Shown one piece after another: positions 54,001 to 62,415 of a stretch of 64,000 nt of DNA (its first letter is position 1; every line of letters begins with the position of its first letter). The DNA is from CALGLS01 sp964508085 (GTDB lineage: Bacteria > Bacteroidota > Bacteroidia > Chitinophagales > Saprospiraceae), in contig CAZDTI010000003.1 of assembly GCA_964508085.1 (NCBI GenBank), positions 1-64,000 on the forward strand, read 5' to 3'. Position numbers and translations under genes: made by a program. The notes under the pieces are model-generated. The model was not told where the DNA came from. It did no database searches and saw nothing but the letters and a program-made list of their open reading frames with translations.

Positions 54001-56650
54001 AGTCTCCTGAAAGTTCCCAGGAATAAATAGCCGATTCACAATCACTTCTGACTATAGAAAAAGTAGTGGGTGCGCCCAAACAAACAGAATCTGCTCCTGC
54101 CAAAGACAGTGAACTTTCAAAATAAAATGGAATAAAGTTAGGAAGACCAATTCTTGCATTATTACCATTTAAATTCACAACATTGGTGGCGTAGTTGCAA
54201 TTAGCCCCTACCCCATTTGGAAAGTTGATTACATCCATATTGGATTGGCCGTTTTTTGCAACATATATCTTGTTATCTGGTCCAATCTGAATGCATCCCT
54301 TTGTACCAGAGGCATTGCCAGCAACATTGGTTTGTGAAGCGACTACTTCAGGCCAAGTGGCTAAGCTTAAGTCATATTGATAAACAAAATTGCCATTATA
54401 ACTGCAGACATATAACTTCGAATTATCAGAAGAGAATTCACTGGAATAAGCATCGCTGATCAGGCCATTGTCTGCGATGATTTGTTCATTAGAAACAATG
54501 CCTGTTGCATAATCAAAATCATACAACGCTACCGTTACCCCTGATTGAGTTCCACCAAGTGTAGACGAAATCTTCTTTCCATCATGAGATAACTTTAATG
54601 CGCCATAACGGTTTCCACCGTTGGTAACAGCTCCTACTGAAGAAGTCACTGCGGTACTACTTACTCCGGAAGGAGTTACCAAATAAGCAATAAAATTATC
54701 ATTCAACCTTTGATGAGAAACGATCCAAACATCTCTACAATTTTCGTGTAATGCGGCAGTAACACGTTCCGCTGCATTTAGATCAACAGAGATGTTTTTC
54801 TGCGTATCTACAACCCCTCCCAATCCATTATCCAAAGACATATCTACAATAGTGTACCGCAGTCCTGATGAATTTGCCACCCAATCTGGAATCGTAAAAA
54901 TATAATACAGCGAGTCGCTTTCGGGAAAAGGAACGATGATCGACGATTGGGCGGATATACTCGATCCTTGCAAGCCTATTCCATTTGGCATTATGGTATT
55001 ATTCGCGTTCCAAACACGAGAGCCATTGGTATAAAACAATAAGTTTCCATTTTGATCTGATATACTAGCTACCCCTTCACTTGACGTCAACGCACTGTTA
55101 GGAATTGATACTGGTACACCGCCACCACTAAATGTAATCGCAGCATTACTCCCAAAAAACCAGTTGTCCGCTTCTCCCCGATCTTTACACAAATCGTCAC
55201 AATCACAATCCGGATCAAAACAGTCTGCCAAACCATCGTTATCATCATCAATACTGTTATTACAAATTTCTATGCAAGGCGGATTCGGGCAGTTTACCAC
55301 AATCTGCATTTCGAAACTGCCCCCACAACTAACCTCTGCGTTTGTTGCCGTAAGTAGAATGGTAAAAACACCCTGCTCCGTGAAAGTATACGAGCTGTTC
55401 GTCGCTGTTGAAAATGGAATTCCATTTATAAACCATTCATAAATTGTCCCGCCAATAGTCGCATTCGTAAAGTTAATGATCTGGCCTTGATTAACGGTTG
55501 TAGCTGCTGTTGTAAATGAAGCGACAACCGGCTGAGAACAAGGGTCGTTGCAAGATGGAGCATCCAATAGTTCTGTGCGAACATTATCCAGGAAGAAAGT
55601 CATCCGGTCTCCTTGTCCTTGTGTAAACATAAAGCCACAAGGAAAAGAATAATCCATATAGTTTTTGATCAGGTCATTTTGATCTCCTATACCACCTAAC
55701 GAAATGGGTCGAAAAGGATTATTAACAGAAGTATCATCTGCATCTGTCATACAGGAATTAACGGTTGCATTGCAAGGTGTTGTAGCGGTTGATTGATCAG
55801 GCGGTGTGTCGCAAACTCTGTCACCATCCGCCAAACAATTGTTATTGGTACAAGCTCCTTGAAAAGTATGGTACAAGCCCAGATAGTGTCCCATTTCATG
55901 AATATGAACAGTGGAATTAGTTTGGCTTGTGCCAAAATATTGTGCCTCATTCACGATACCGTCATAGGGACTTCCAACAGAGGATGGCAAGGTAGCGTAA
56001 CCTGCTACATTTCCTGCAATTGATCCGACGACCCAAATATTGATATACTTCAAAGGATCCCAGCGACTCAAATTTTTTAAAGCCAGATCTGCCGCTGGAC
56101 TATTGTTATTGACATTGTAGCTAAGCGCTGACTCTGTTCTTGTTATGCCGGTAGTCGCATTCCCATCTGGATCTTGCATGGCCAGACAAAATGCAATTCT
56201 GGTATCAACTCCAACCGTTGGATCATAATATCCTGTGTTTTCAAAAGCTTCATTTAGATCAGCAATCGCTTGAATAACCTGATCGTCTGAAATATTTTCA
56301 ACACCATTGTCATGTATAATATGAACGACTACGGGTAAGGTATAATCAGAGAGAATTCCTCTGGCCTTTGTGCCCTCTAGTCCTTTGTTTTCCCCACTGG
56401 ATTTTTTGGAGAAGACTTTTTGGTAATCAGTCTCCACTTTTTTCTGTCGCTCCTGCAATTTAGGATCGATTGACAATAACTTATTTTGAAAAGTCTCCGT
56501 TCCACAAGATATGGTTTCCTCGCCTAATACTTTTCCTGTCTGCTGAGCATCAAGAGGATAGGCGGCTATATTCTGGCTTTTAATTGTATTACAAATAGTC
56601 AACAACAAGAACAGAGACATATAAAACATCAATGACTTATTTTCTTTCAT
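51098..56650 (-). CDS. Giant secreted M43 metalloprotease with SprB repeats and gliding-type T9SS tail
   Basis: The 1850-residue protein has a signal peptide and an M43 (pappalysin/cytophagalysin-like) zincin domain. The zinc site is HEMGHYLGLYH at residues 251-261, with GDRVCDTPP downstream. A PKD-like domain follows (about 375-450), then an integrin-like/beta-propeller part (about 490-850) and Ig-like regions. Seven SprB-type repeats lie at about 1140-1650, each starting with Cys and ending G(N/D/S)Y(T/S)(V/L)T(V/I)TD..(G/N/D)C. The gliding-motility-associated tail follows from about 1755 (YIPNAFSPNGDGIND, WDGVFKGKHMNPG). It is expected to be a surface-exposed adhesin-protease exported by T9SS. 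The catalytic residues are intact, so proteolysis is likely. Confidence 0.92.
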   Translation of the reverse strand: MKENKSLMFYMSLFLLLTICNTIKSQNIAAYPLDAQQTGKVLGEETISCGTETFQNKLLSIDPKLQERQKKVETDYQKVFSKKSSGENKGLEGTKARGILSDYTLPVVVHIIHDNGVENISDDQVIQAIADLNEAFENTGYYDPTVGVDTRIAFCLAMQDPDGNATTGITRTESALSYNVNNNSPAADLALKNLSRWDPLKYINIWVVGSIAGNVAGYATLPSSVGSPYDGIVNEAQYFGTSQTNSTVHIHEMGHYLGLYHTFQGACTNNNCLADGDRVCDTPPDQSTATTPCNATVNSCMTDADDTSVNNPFRPISLGGIGDQNDLIKNYMDYSFPCGFMFTQGQGDRMTFFLDNVRTELLDAPSCNDPCSQPVVASFTTAATTVNQGQIINFTNATIGGTIYEWFINGIPFSTATNSSYTFTEQGVFTILLTATNAEVSCGGSFEMQIVVNCPNPPCIEICNNSIDDDNDGLADCFDPDCDCDDLCKDRGEADNWFFGSNAAITFSGGGVPVSIPNSALTSSEGVASISDQNGNLLFYTNGSRVWNANNTIMPNGIGLQGSSISAQSSIIVPFPESDSLYYIFTIPDWVANSSGLRYTIVDMSLDNGLGGVVDTQKNISVDLNAAERVTAALHENCRDVWIVSHQRLNDNFIAYLVTPSGVSSTAVTSSVGAVTNGGNRYGALKLSHDGKKISSTLGGTQSGVTVALYDFDYATGIVSNEQIIADNGLISDAYSSEFSSDNSKLYVCSYNGNFVYQYDLSLATWPEVVASQTNVAGNASGTKGCIQIGPDNKIYVAKNGQSNMDVINFPNGVGANCNYATNVVNLNGNNARIGLPNFIPFYFESSLSLAGADSVCLGAPTTFSIVRSDCESAIYSWELSGDLIIVDSTDQSITVVGSTAPETALVVVHKETVCGMESDSSVLVVYDCCDTGPEVNLDLGADIITCENEVALLEAGNSFSSYLWQDSSTNVTLTAIDPGLYWVQVLDNCGFYQTDSILISTAPAIILSLSDTIICDGESISISLNSFEDYQWFPEDGSIDCLDCETVTITPQSDTLYTIVGITDLGCISVDSFSINIDSTPSIMDTLQICQGDSVLIFGSFESTPNNYSQMIAAANGCDTIFTITLEVSEEILLDITENTIFCHGDSTGSATVTALGDNGNFNYNWNDLQNQTTTTATDLPAGNYTVTITDDITGCSTSSTIIIDEPEELTLAATSLGVSCNEANGSIDIAVSGGEVPYSYIWDNFDTTDSPTGLLAGDYTVTVTDANDCELTQTVSVMTIPSMVLSTSFTMPSCFGFSNGAIDLEVTGGLAPFSYAWTNAMIQQDLTMLSPGSYSVTVTDATNCTATTSVTLVAPDPITISGTTTETSCDADDGTITIVTAGGTAPYTYEWSNTSTNQNQVGLGVGNYSLTLTDSNGCTATFMEEINDLSSLILTTSATAVPCNGGVGGSIDLTLEGGSSPFEFIWSTGSTAQNVDNLAAGNYTVTVTDGNACTAIISEQVDSPDPILVSLNMLSDYNGFNVSCSTANDGAATVEASGGTAPIIYNWSNGAVGASANDLVAGTYTVTATSNNGCTGETAVTLTAPSDIQASVVVQDIGCIDEEDGAIMVEAPEGGTAPYLYSLTDTDFNDFGLFTGLTAGDYELTIQDANGCIITFQETINEPVGIEVILNVIGGDNVLELGDSVGLQAIISVDTSSLLAWGWGEAPFWLDEGCDSCDVRWIYPMETTLYTYLAESENGCIGRDEILITVDKDRSVYIPNAFSPNGDGINDAFQIYLGKAAKEVIRFSVYDRWGEVIYDGETVGANQKGWDGVFKGKHMNPGVFVYSIEVAFVDGHIEKFTGSFTLIR

Positions 56651-57057
56651 AACGGTGTTTTTGTTTTTAGATGGGGAAATCAGGTCGTTTTAGGGAAGGC
56701 TGTCAAGGTGTTGTTCCTTCGAAATTAAGCGACTAAAAAACATAAGAAGTTATTCTTAGCGAAAAATGATTGAATGCGTCAAATTATTTTTTTAACGTAA
56801 ATTTCTATTTATATAAAACTTGCTCAACTGTTTCAGTGGTTAGTTAAAAATAACCTAAACTTCAGCGTCCATGCACTCCATTTACAGACAGCTCCTTTAG
56901 GACTCAGTAAATAATAACTTTCCGATTTATAGTTGTTGATTTTGCACTGTCCTTCGTTAAAAAAATATCACGTAGCTACGGCTATGCTCAATTTTTTTGC
57001 CTTGATCAGCACAAAATCAACTGACTCTAAATCAGAACTTTATTATTCTCTGACTCC
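56651..57057. other. Intergenic region holding a large palindrome
   Basis: No gene is seen. The left half carries the presumed promoter of the M43/SprB gene; the right half contains the 87-base palindromic element described separately. Confidence 0.6.
56935..57021. repeat. 87-base imperfect palindrome with CGTAGCTACG centre
   Basis: The outer arms GTTGATTTTG and CAAAATCAAC are perfect. Inner parts (CTG/CAG, and A-rich/T-rich tracts) pair discontinuously around a central perfect palindrome CGTAGCTACG at 56971-56980. It resembles a palindromic miniature element. It lies just past the 3' end of leucine-rich gene 2. Confidence 0.6.
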
Positions 57058-60000
57058 TTAGTAGCGCATCACTTTCCAAAGCCTTTTTCGCTCCGCTGAT
57101 TCTACCTGCAATAAATAAACACCTTTTGGTAAATGTTTTAACTTTATATTTTTCAATTCTTCATTGGCGTCTAAATATTTCTCCCAAACGGTAGTTCCAA
57201 GCATCGTCTGCAAAGTCCATCGCTGTGGTTTATTATTTCGATGATTCAAAACAGTAAGTAAATCGCTTGTTGGATTTGGGAATAGTTGTACGGAGTCAAA
57301 ATTATTATTAGCAGTATTCGTGTTGGTCAATACACCTACATTGTAGTTGATGGTGCTGTCGCAGCCGTATTGGTCCATTAAGATCAGAACAAAAGCAGTA
57401 TCCCCCTCGATCAAAACATTGTGAATGTAGGTTCCTGAAGTTACTGTCGTGTCTATATTGTTAGAAACTAGTCCTTGTAGTTTTAAATGTACGAAGTGAA
57501 TGCTGTCGTATTCTGCAAAAGAAATTAACTCTTGGATGGTCGTGTCTGCGTTTACTGGAATTCCAAGGTATTCTTCGTTGGCACAAATAAAGAGCTCTTC
57601 GCTAGTTGTAACATAAGGCTTTAGAATCCGATGTTTCGTGGTATTGGTAATGATGGGTTCGTTGAAGTCAAAATAGATGGCAGCGGTGTTCTCTATGTCT
57701 TCGTCAAATGCAACACTCTGATTGGGACGGATGGTGAATTTAACAAAACCATTTGAGGCAACTTGATTGGTAGAACTATCTGGTAAAAGTATGTTTTCAA
57801 AAGTAAAATCCAGTGTTCTTGCGGCTCCCAATTCCCAGGTGAACGGATGGGAAGCGCTGTTGATTTCTAAAGTTGTTAAATCTAAATCTTCAGAAATTCT
57901 ATCTCGAACGACGACTAAGAAAGCTGTATCATTCCCTGTGTTCTGAAAACGGATGGTGTACTGAATGGGCCAATCTTTGTAAATTCGATTAACAGGATTG
58001 CCCCCCGGAATTGCCGTTTTATCATTGGGATCGAAAGAGCTGGTAACGGGGGCGCAAAAAGTTTCCTGAAAAGGGTTACCATTGTCCGAAAGAGGAAAAA
58101 CAAAAAACACCTCATTGTTAACAATATCATCACAACTCGGAACAACCACGGAAGCGGTCTCCTCTACCGGAAAACCTTCTGTTTGGTCTGCCTCCAATCG
58201 CATCCCCTGCCCTTCCAAAGGATAGCCAATTTGCTGCATTCCTCCAGCAACAAGTTGGTATTCATCTACATCATGAAGCAACACAATATCATCAATAACA
58301 ATCTCTACACGGAGCTGCGCTTCCTCGCCCATATCTCCCATTCCTATATTTTCTAAGTTGAAAAAGATGCTGTCATTTTCACAAAACCCACTAACCATTA
58401 TAATGGAACCATCCCACAGTGAATCCGGAGAACAAAGCTCCTCCGACATTATTTCTACCTCCAAACATTGTAGATCCCAAATGGAAACACTGTCGCAATC
58501 AAGATAGGCATCTAAGAAAAAAGAACCACATTCAAAGACATCTAGAGCGCCAACTTCAAAGAGGTAATTCCCATCCCCATCAAGGGTATAGGGAACAGAA
58601 GCATTTTCAAAAAGCAGGAAACTATCCAGCGCTACAGAGACAATCATATCTTCGGCAGGGAGCGCACCGTGATTGCAATAGTCAATCACAAAACGGTTGG
58701 TGAAGCAGGCACGCATACTTCCGATATGCAGTGACCAATCTATAAACGAGCAGTCTCCCTCAGGACTCAAACTAAAATCCGTAGTAATGGAATCTCCAGT
58801 AGCACCAGCATAAATGAGGCTGTCGCTAAAACAAGGCGTCCAGAAATCGATGGGCGAAAGAACGTTCATATTCCAATCTCCTTCAAATACTGGAAGCCAG
58901 TAATTCCCCAAACTATCTGTGGAGGTAACCCATTGGTAGTCGTTATTTTCTACTGTAATCAGCCAATCTTCTACTGTAATTTCATCTGGATCAATGATAC
59001 AATTGTCATTCAAATCCGCTGTAACATTTCCAACCACATAGGAATGATCCTGACCATCGAAGCAACCTAAAATCACTTCATTTATGTGTTCACACCCCGG
59101 ATCATTGTTATAAACTTCTGCATAACCTCCTTCCAATAAATAATTGCAAATGTTTTGTTGGGAGCAGAAAGAAAGTTGATCATTGTTTTTCAAAGTCAAT
59201 TTATCCAATGTTTCCAAATTTATCCCTTCGAGGGCAGAGATATCTGAGAGGACGGGATTATTATTAATCGAAATAATATTGTTCGAATTATTTTTAAATC
59301 CTTGTATTCCTTCCAGTCCAGACAAGCTTTCTAAAGAAGTATTTCCCGAAATAGCGAAGTAAATACCTACTGACATCTGTTGTAGAGCACTTAGATCTGT
59401 TAAGACAGGATTATCCAGAAGGGTGAAATTAGTTTCTACCGATTCTAATGCTTCCAACCCAGACAATGATGTTAAAGAATTATTACGATGAATATTGCAC
59501 CAACCATTTATAGTGTCAAGACTCTGTAATCCGGATAAGTCCGTTATTAAATCATTCTCATCAATCGTAAGACTTCCATCTACATACTCTACACTATTTA
59601 ACCCTTCTAAACTGACAAGGTTCGGATTATTTATAACAAACAAATAAGTAGATACAAAAGTCAAGTTAGAAAGCCCACTAATAGATTCCAGATTTTCATT
59701 CTCTTCTATCCAAAGGGAACCACTTAGTGTTTTTACTCCTTCCAATCCATCCAGATTTTGTAAGCTCAAATTATCCTTAAGGATAACAGATCGATACAAG
59801 CTGTCCAGTGGAGGTAAATCTGTAAGTGTGGTAAGCAGAGGGTTAGAATTAATTTGTATTGAACTAATATTCAACGATTGCTCTAGGCCTTGTAGGGAAG
59901 TAAGCCCATCATTTCCCAAAAGAGAAAGCGTCGATAAATCAGTTAGGTTAGGCATCCCTGTTAAATCAGTAATTGCAGGACAGTTGATAATACTAAGACT

Positions 60001-60537
60001 GTACAAAGAAGTCAGTGCGTCTAAGCCTGAGAGTCCAGATAATTGCGGATTATTTCGACAGTTTATAGAGTGTTCTATTCGTTGTAAACTACTCAGCCCC
60101 ATTATATTTTCTAAAGACTCATTATACTCTAAACGCAAAACACCTCCCTCGGAAAGTAAGGCTCCTACTTCACCGATACTTTCTAAGCCTCCAAGTCCCT
60201 CAAGTGACACTAAGCTGGAATTATTCTTAATATGAAAATGCCCCACAAAGTTTAAGTTATCCAAACCTGATAAATCTATCAATGCGGTATTCTCCAGAAT
60301 CTTGAAGTCTCCTTCAACTCTTATTATTTGGCTTAAGCCATTAAGATTCGTAATCCCTCCAGGGTTGGATTCGGTGATTTGAATATGTCCTGTGATGTTT
60401 GTACAATTCGGATAATCAATGGCAAAATTATCGATCTCTTGTTGCGTACTCAGGACTAGTGTGTCTGGTAGACAATCCTGTGCTACTACGTTAAAGAAAA
60501 AGCAACAAAAAGAAAAGAGCAAAATATGTTTTTTCAT
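57058..60537 (-). CDS. Leucine-rich (receptor-L-like) T9SS surface protein 2
   Basis: The 1159-residue paralogue of the product at 39845 has the same order of parts. A signal peptide (ending VVAQ) is followed by an opening CLPDTLVLSTQQEIDNFAID and leucine-rich repeats to about residue 455. Then come the FCSQQNICNYLLEGG segment, CarboxypepD-like and beta modules, a DUF7619-like domain (about 834-970, SFDPNDKTAIPGG, IRFQNTGNDTAFL, AIYFDFNEPIITN), and a type-A T9SS tail from about 1082 (VQLFPNPTSDLL). It has roughly four fewer leucine-rich repeats than its partner, so repeat number varies. It is back to back with solenoid gene 60787. A surface receptor or adhesin is inferred. Confidence 0.9.
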   Translation of the reverse strand: MKKHILLFSFCCFFFNVVAQDCLPDTLVLSTQQEIDNFAIDYPNCTNITGHIQITESNPGGITNLNGLSQIIRVEGDFKILENTALIDLSGLDNLNFVGHFHIKNNSSLVSLEGLGGLESIGEVGALLSEGGVLRLEYNESLENIMGLSSLQRIEHSINCRNNPQLSGLSGLDALTSLYSLSIINCPAITDLTGMPNLTDLSTLSLLGNDGLTSLQGLEQSLNISSIQINSNPLLTTLTDLPPLDSLYRSVILKDNLSLQNLDGLEGVKTLSGSLWIEENENLESISGLSNLTFVSTYLFVINNPNLVSLEGLNSVEYVDGSLTIDENDLITDLSGLQSLDTINGWCNIHRNNSLTSLSGLEALESVETNFTLLDNPVLTDLSALQQMSVGIYFAISGNTSLESLSGLEGIQGFKNNSNNIISINNNPVLSDISALEGINLETLDKLTLKNNDQLSFCSQQNICNYLLEGGYAEVYNNDPGCEHINEVILGCFDGQDHSYVVGNVTADLNDNCIIDPDEITVEDWLITVENNDYQWVTSTDSLGNYWLPVFEGDWNMNVLSPIDFWTPCFSDSLIYAGATGDSITTDFSLSPEGDCSFIDWSLHIGSMRACFTNRFVIDYCNHGALPAEDMIVSVALDSFLLFENASVPYTLDGDGNYLFEVGALDVFECGSFFLDAYLDCDSVSIWDLQCLEVEIMSEELCSPDSLWDGSIIMVSGFCENDSIFFNLENIGMGDMGEEAQLRVEIVIDDIVLLHDVDEYQLVAGGMQQIGYPLEGQGMRLEADQTEGFPVEETASVVVPSCDDIVNNEVFFVFPLSDNGNPFQETFCAPVTSSFDPNDKTAIPGGNPVNRIYKDWPIQYTIRFQNTGNDTAFLVVVRDRISEDLDLTTLEINSASHPFTWELGAARTLDFTFENILLPDSSTNQVASNGFVKFTIRPNQSVAFDEDIENTAAIYFDFNEPIITNTTKHRILKPYVTTSEELFICANEEYLGIPVNADTTIQELISFAEYDSIHFVHLKLQGLVSNNIDTTVTSGTYIHNVLIEGDTAFVLILMDQYGCDSTINYNVGVLTNTNTANNNFDSVQLFPNPTSDLLTVLNHRNNKPQRWTLQTMLGTTVWEKYLDANEELKNIKLKHLPKGVYLLQVESAERKRLWKVMRY

Positions 60538-60786
60538 AATATTTATATTAGAACTTATATCAAGTTATTTCCTACACCAGCTATAAAAACAGTGGTTTAA
60601 ACTGATTTTTTCATAGTTATCAAACTACTTATCATCGATTCAATACAAAAATAGAGTGAATTCCTTGATATAAAAAGAACATTTATGTAATGAAATACAA
60701 ATCATAATCACATTTTCTTTTGACTATCAACTACTTACGAACTTATAATACAACATGATCTTAAATTATTTGTACCTTGGAGGTCT

Positions 60787-62175
60787 ATGAAATTGCTCAA
60801 AATCATAAATAAACTTCCTCGGCGAGATTGGCTAAGGTTCCAAAGTCTGCTTTCTGCGACTTCTTTCAATCAAAGAACAGATGTAAAATTATTGTTGTCT
60901 GTGATTATTGCAGAAAAAGGACGCTCCTATCCTTCTCGCTTTTATTGGAAGAAGGCATTTCCTGATAAGACCTTTTCGTTAAAGGATTTCAATTTGGTGA
61001 CCTCTCGCTTATTTAAGCTTTTGGAGGATTACCTGATACAAGAAGAAATGAAGAAAGAGGAATCGCTAAAAAAATTCTATTTGGCGAAAGCTTACCGTCG
61101 GTTGCAAGAGGAAAAACAGTTTAAAGGAGCTGTCAAGAGTACAGTGAAGGCGCTGAGTAAAGAGTCCTTCCAAAATATGAATTATCTCCAACTTCAGCAT
61201 GATCTTTCTTTTCAACAATTTGACTACATATTGAGTTTTAACCGAAAAGAGAAAACCAATTTACAAGAGGTCAACAATCATCTAGATGCCTACTTTGTAG
61301 CGGCCAAACTTCGGTATGCTTGCTATGGTCTTTCCCGGGAAGTAGTTACACAGGAGAAATACGAGATTGGATTATTAGAAGAAGTACTCGCTCAGGTCAA
61401 TTCAAAACCTGATTTGTTAGACATTCCGGCCATTGCTATTTATTTCTATTGTTATAAAGCAATGAGAAAACGAGAAGATAACGACTCTTTCCTTTTACTC
61501 CGTCAAGCAATTGCACAACATCAATCTGTGTTTCCGCCAAATGAAATCAGAGATCTTTATAATCTTTCCATCAACCTGGCCATTCGTAAATTGAATATGG
61601 GTTCCCTCCCTTTCGCAAAAGATGCTTTTGAACTTTATGTGTCTAGCCTAGAACAAGGCTATCTTCTGGAAGATGGTATTTTACAAGAAAGCGCTTATGG
61701 TAATATTGTTTCCTTAGCCTGTAAGCTGGAAGAATACGAATGGGCACATCAATTTATCAAAGATTACAAAGGATATTTAAAAGCTGATTATCAAGATCCA
61801 CTACATTTATTCTCTTTAGGAAAATTGTACTATGAACAAAATCAACTAGAAGATAGTCTTAAGCAATTGGTTCAAGTAGAAACAAAAGCTTCTTTCCTTT
61901 TCTTAGGCGCAAGAATATTACAGTTGAAAATTTACTATCAATTAGGTGAATTTGATCTGCTGGAAAGCCTGCTGGAAAGTCTACGCGTTTATTTGCGAAG
62001 GAGTAAAGATCTAGCTTATCGCAAAAAACATTATAATAATATACTGACCTTCACAAGGCAGTTATTGCAACTCAATGCAATGAATAAGAATGAAATAGCG
62101 CATTTAAGAGATCGTATTTTAAATGCTGAGGTTTTTGCAGAGCGGAGTTGGTTTTTGAAGCAATTGGAGAAATAG
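60787..62175 (+). CDS. Cytoplasmic alpha-solenoid protein paired with leucine-rich protein 2
   Basis: This 462-residue helical protein is a paralogue of the one at 43916. Shared segments run along the whole chain: MK(L/V)(L/F)KI at the start, SFNQRTDV, TSRLFKLLE, NRKEKTNLQEV, FPPNEIRDLY, EQGYLLEDGIL, and LESLLESLRVY..RSKDLAYRK. It has no signal, no membrane segment and no catalytic motif. The start lies 249 bases from the divergent leucine-rich gene 2, nearly the same spacing as in the other module (252). Both solenoid genes have ATTATTTG shortly before the ATG. A regulatory or sensing role linked to the exported partner is inferred from this repeated arrangement. Confidence 0.8.
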   Translation: MKLLKIINKLPRRDWLRFQSLLSATSFNQRTDVKLLLSVIIAEKGRSYPSRFYWKKAFPDKTFSLKDFNLVTSRLFKLLEDYLIQEEMKKEESLKKFYLAKAYRRLQEEKQFKGAVKSTVKALSKESFQNMNYLQLQHDLSFQQFDYILSFNRKEKTNLQEVNNHLDAYFVAAKLRYACYGLSREVVTQEKYEIGLLEEVLAQVNSKPDLLDIPAIAIYFYCYKAMRKREDNDSFLLLRQAIAQHQSVFPPNEIRDLYNLSINLAIRKLNMGSLPFAKDAFELYVSSLEQGYLLEDGILQESAYGNIVSLACKLEEYEWAHQFIKDYKGYLKADYQDPLHLFSLGKLYYEQNQLEDSLKQLVQVETKASFLFLGARILQLKIYYQLGEFDLLESLLESLRVYLRRSKDLAYRKKHYNNILTFTRQLLQLNAMNKNEIAHLRDRILNAEVFAERSWFLKQLEK

Positions 62176-62210
62176 ACTAAAGCGCAAGCTTAGTTATTAA
62201 CAGATTGGAG

Positions 62211-62356
62211 CGTGTTCAATAAAGTGTGTCAGCGGGTAGATTGCCCCTTCGACAAGCCCGCCCGCCCGCCTGACCGGAACGGGCTGGTTCCGGTTCGGAC
62301 TGGCTCAGGGCAGGCTCTTTAGGGATTTAAGGGCTGCGCTAGGAAATGACACAGAG
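62211..62356. repeat. Inverted-repeat-bounded element, copy 2, with nested GC-rich insertion
   Basis: Arms TGTGTCA (62225-62231) and TGACACA (62347-62353) enclose AGCGGGTAGATT and the same flanks as copy 1 (GTTCAATAAA). A GC-rich block of about 70 bases (62249-62318), itself carrying ACCGGAAC-gggctg-GTTCCGGT, splits the CCCCTT..CTTTAGGG core. Confidence 0.6.
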
Positions 62357-62415
62357 GTAGAACAGTCCCACAGATTACTTTCACCATTCACAAAAAAGAA
62401 TACGGCTCTCAACTT

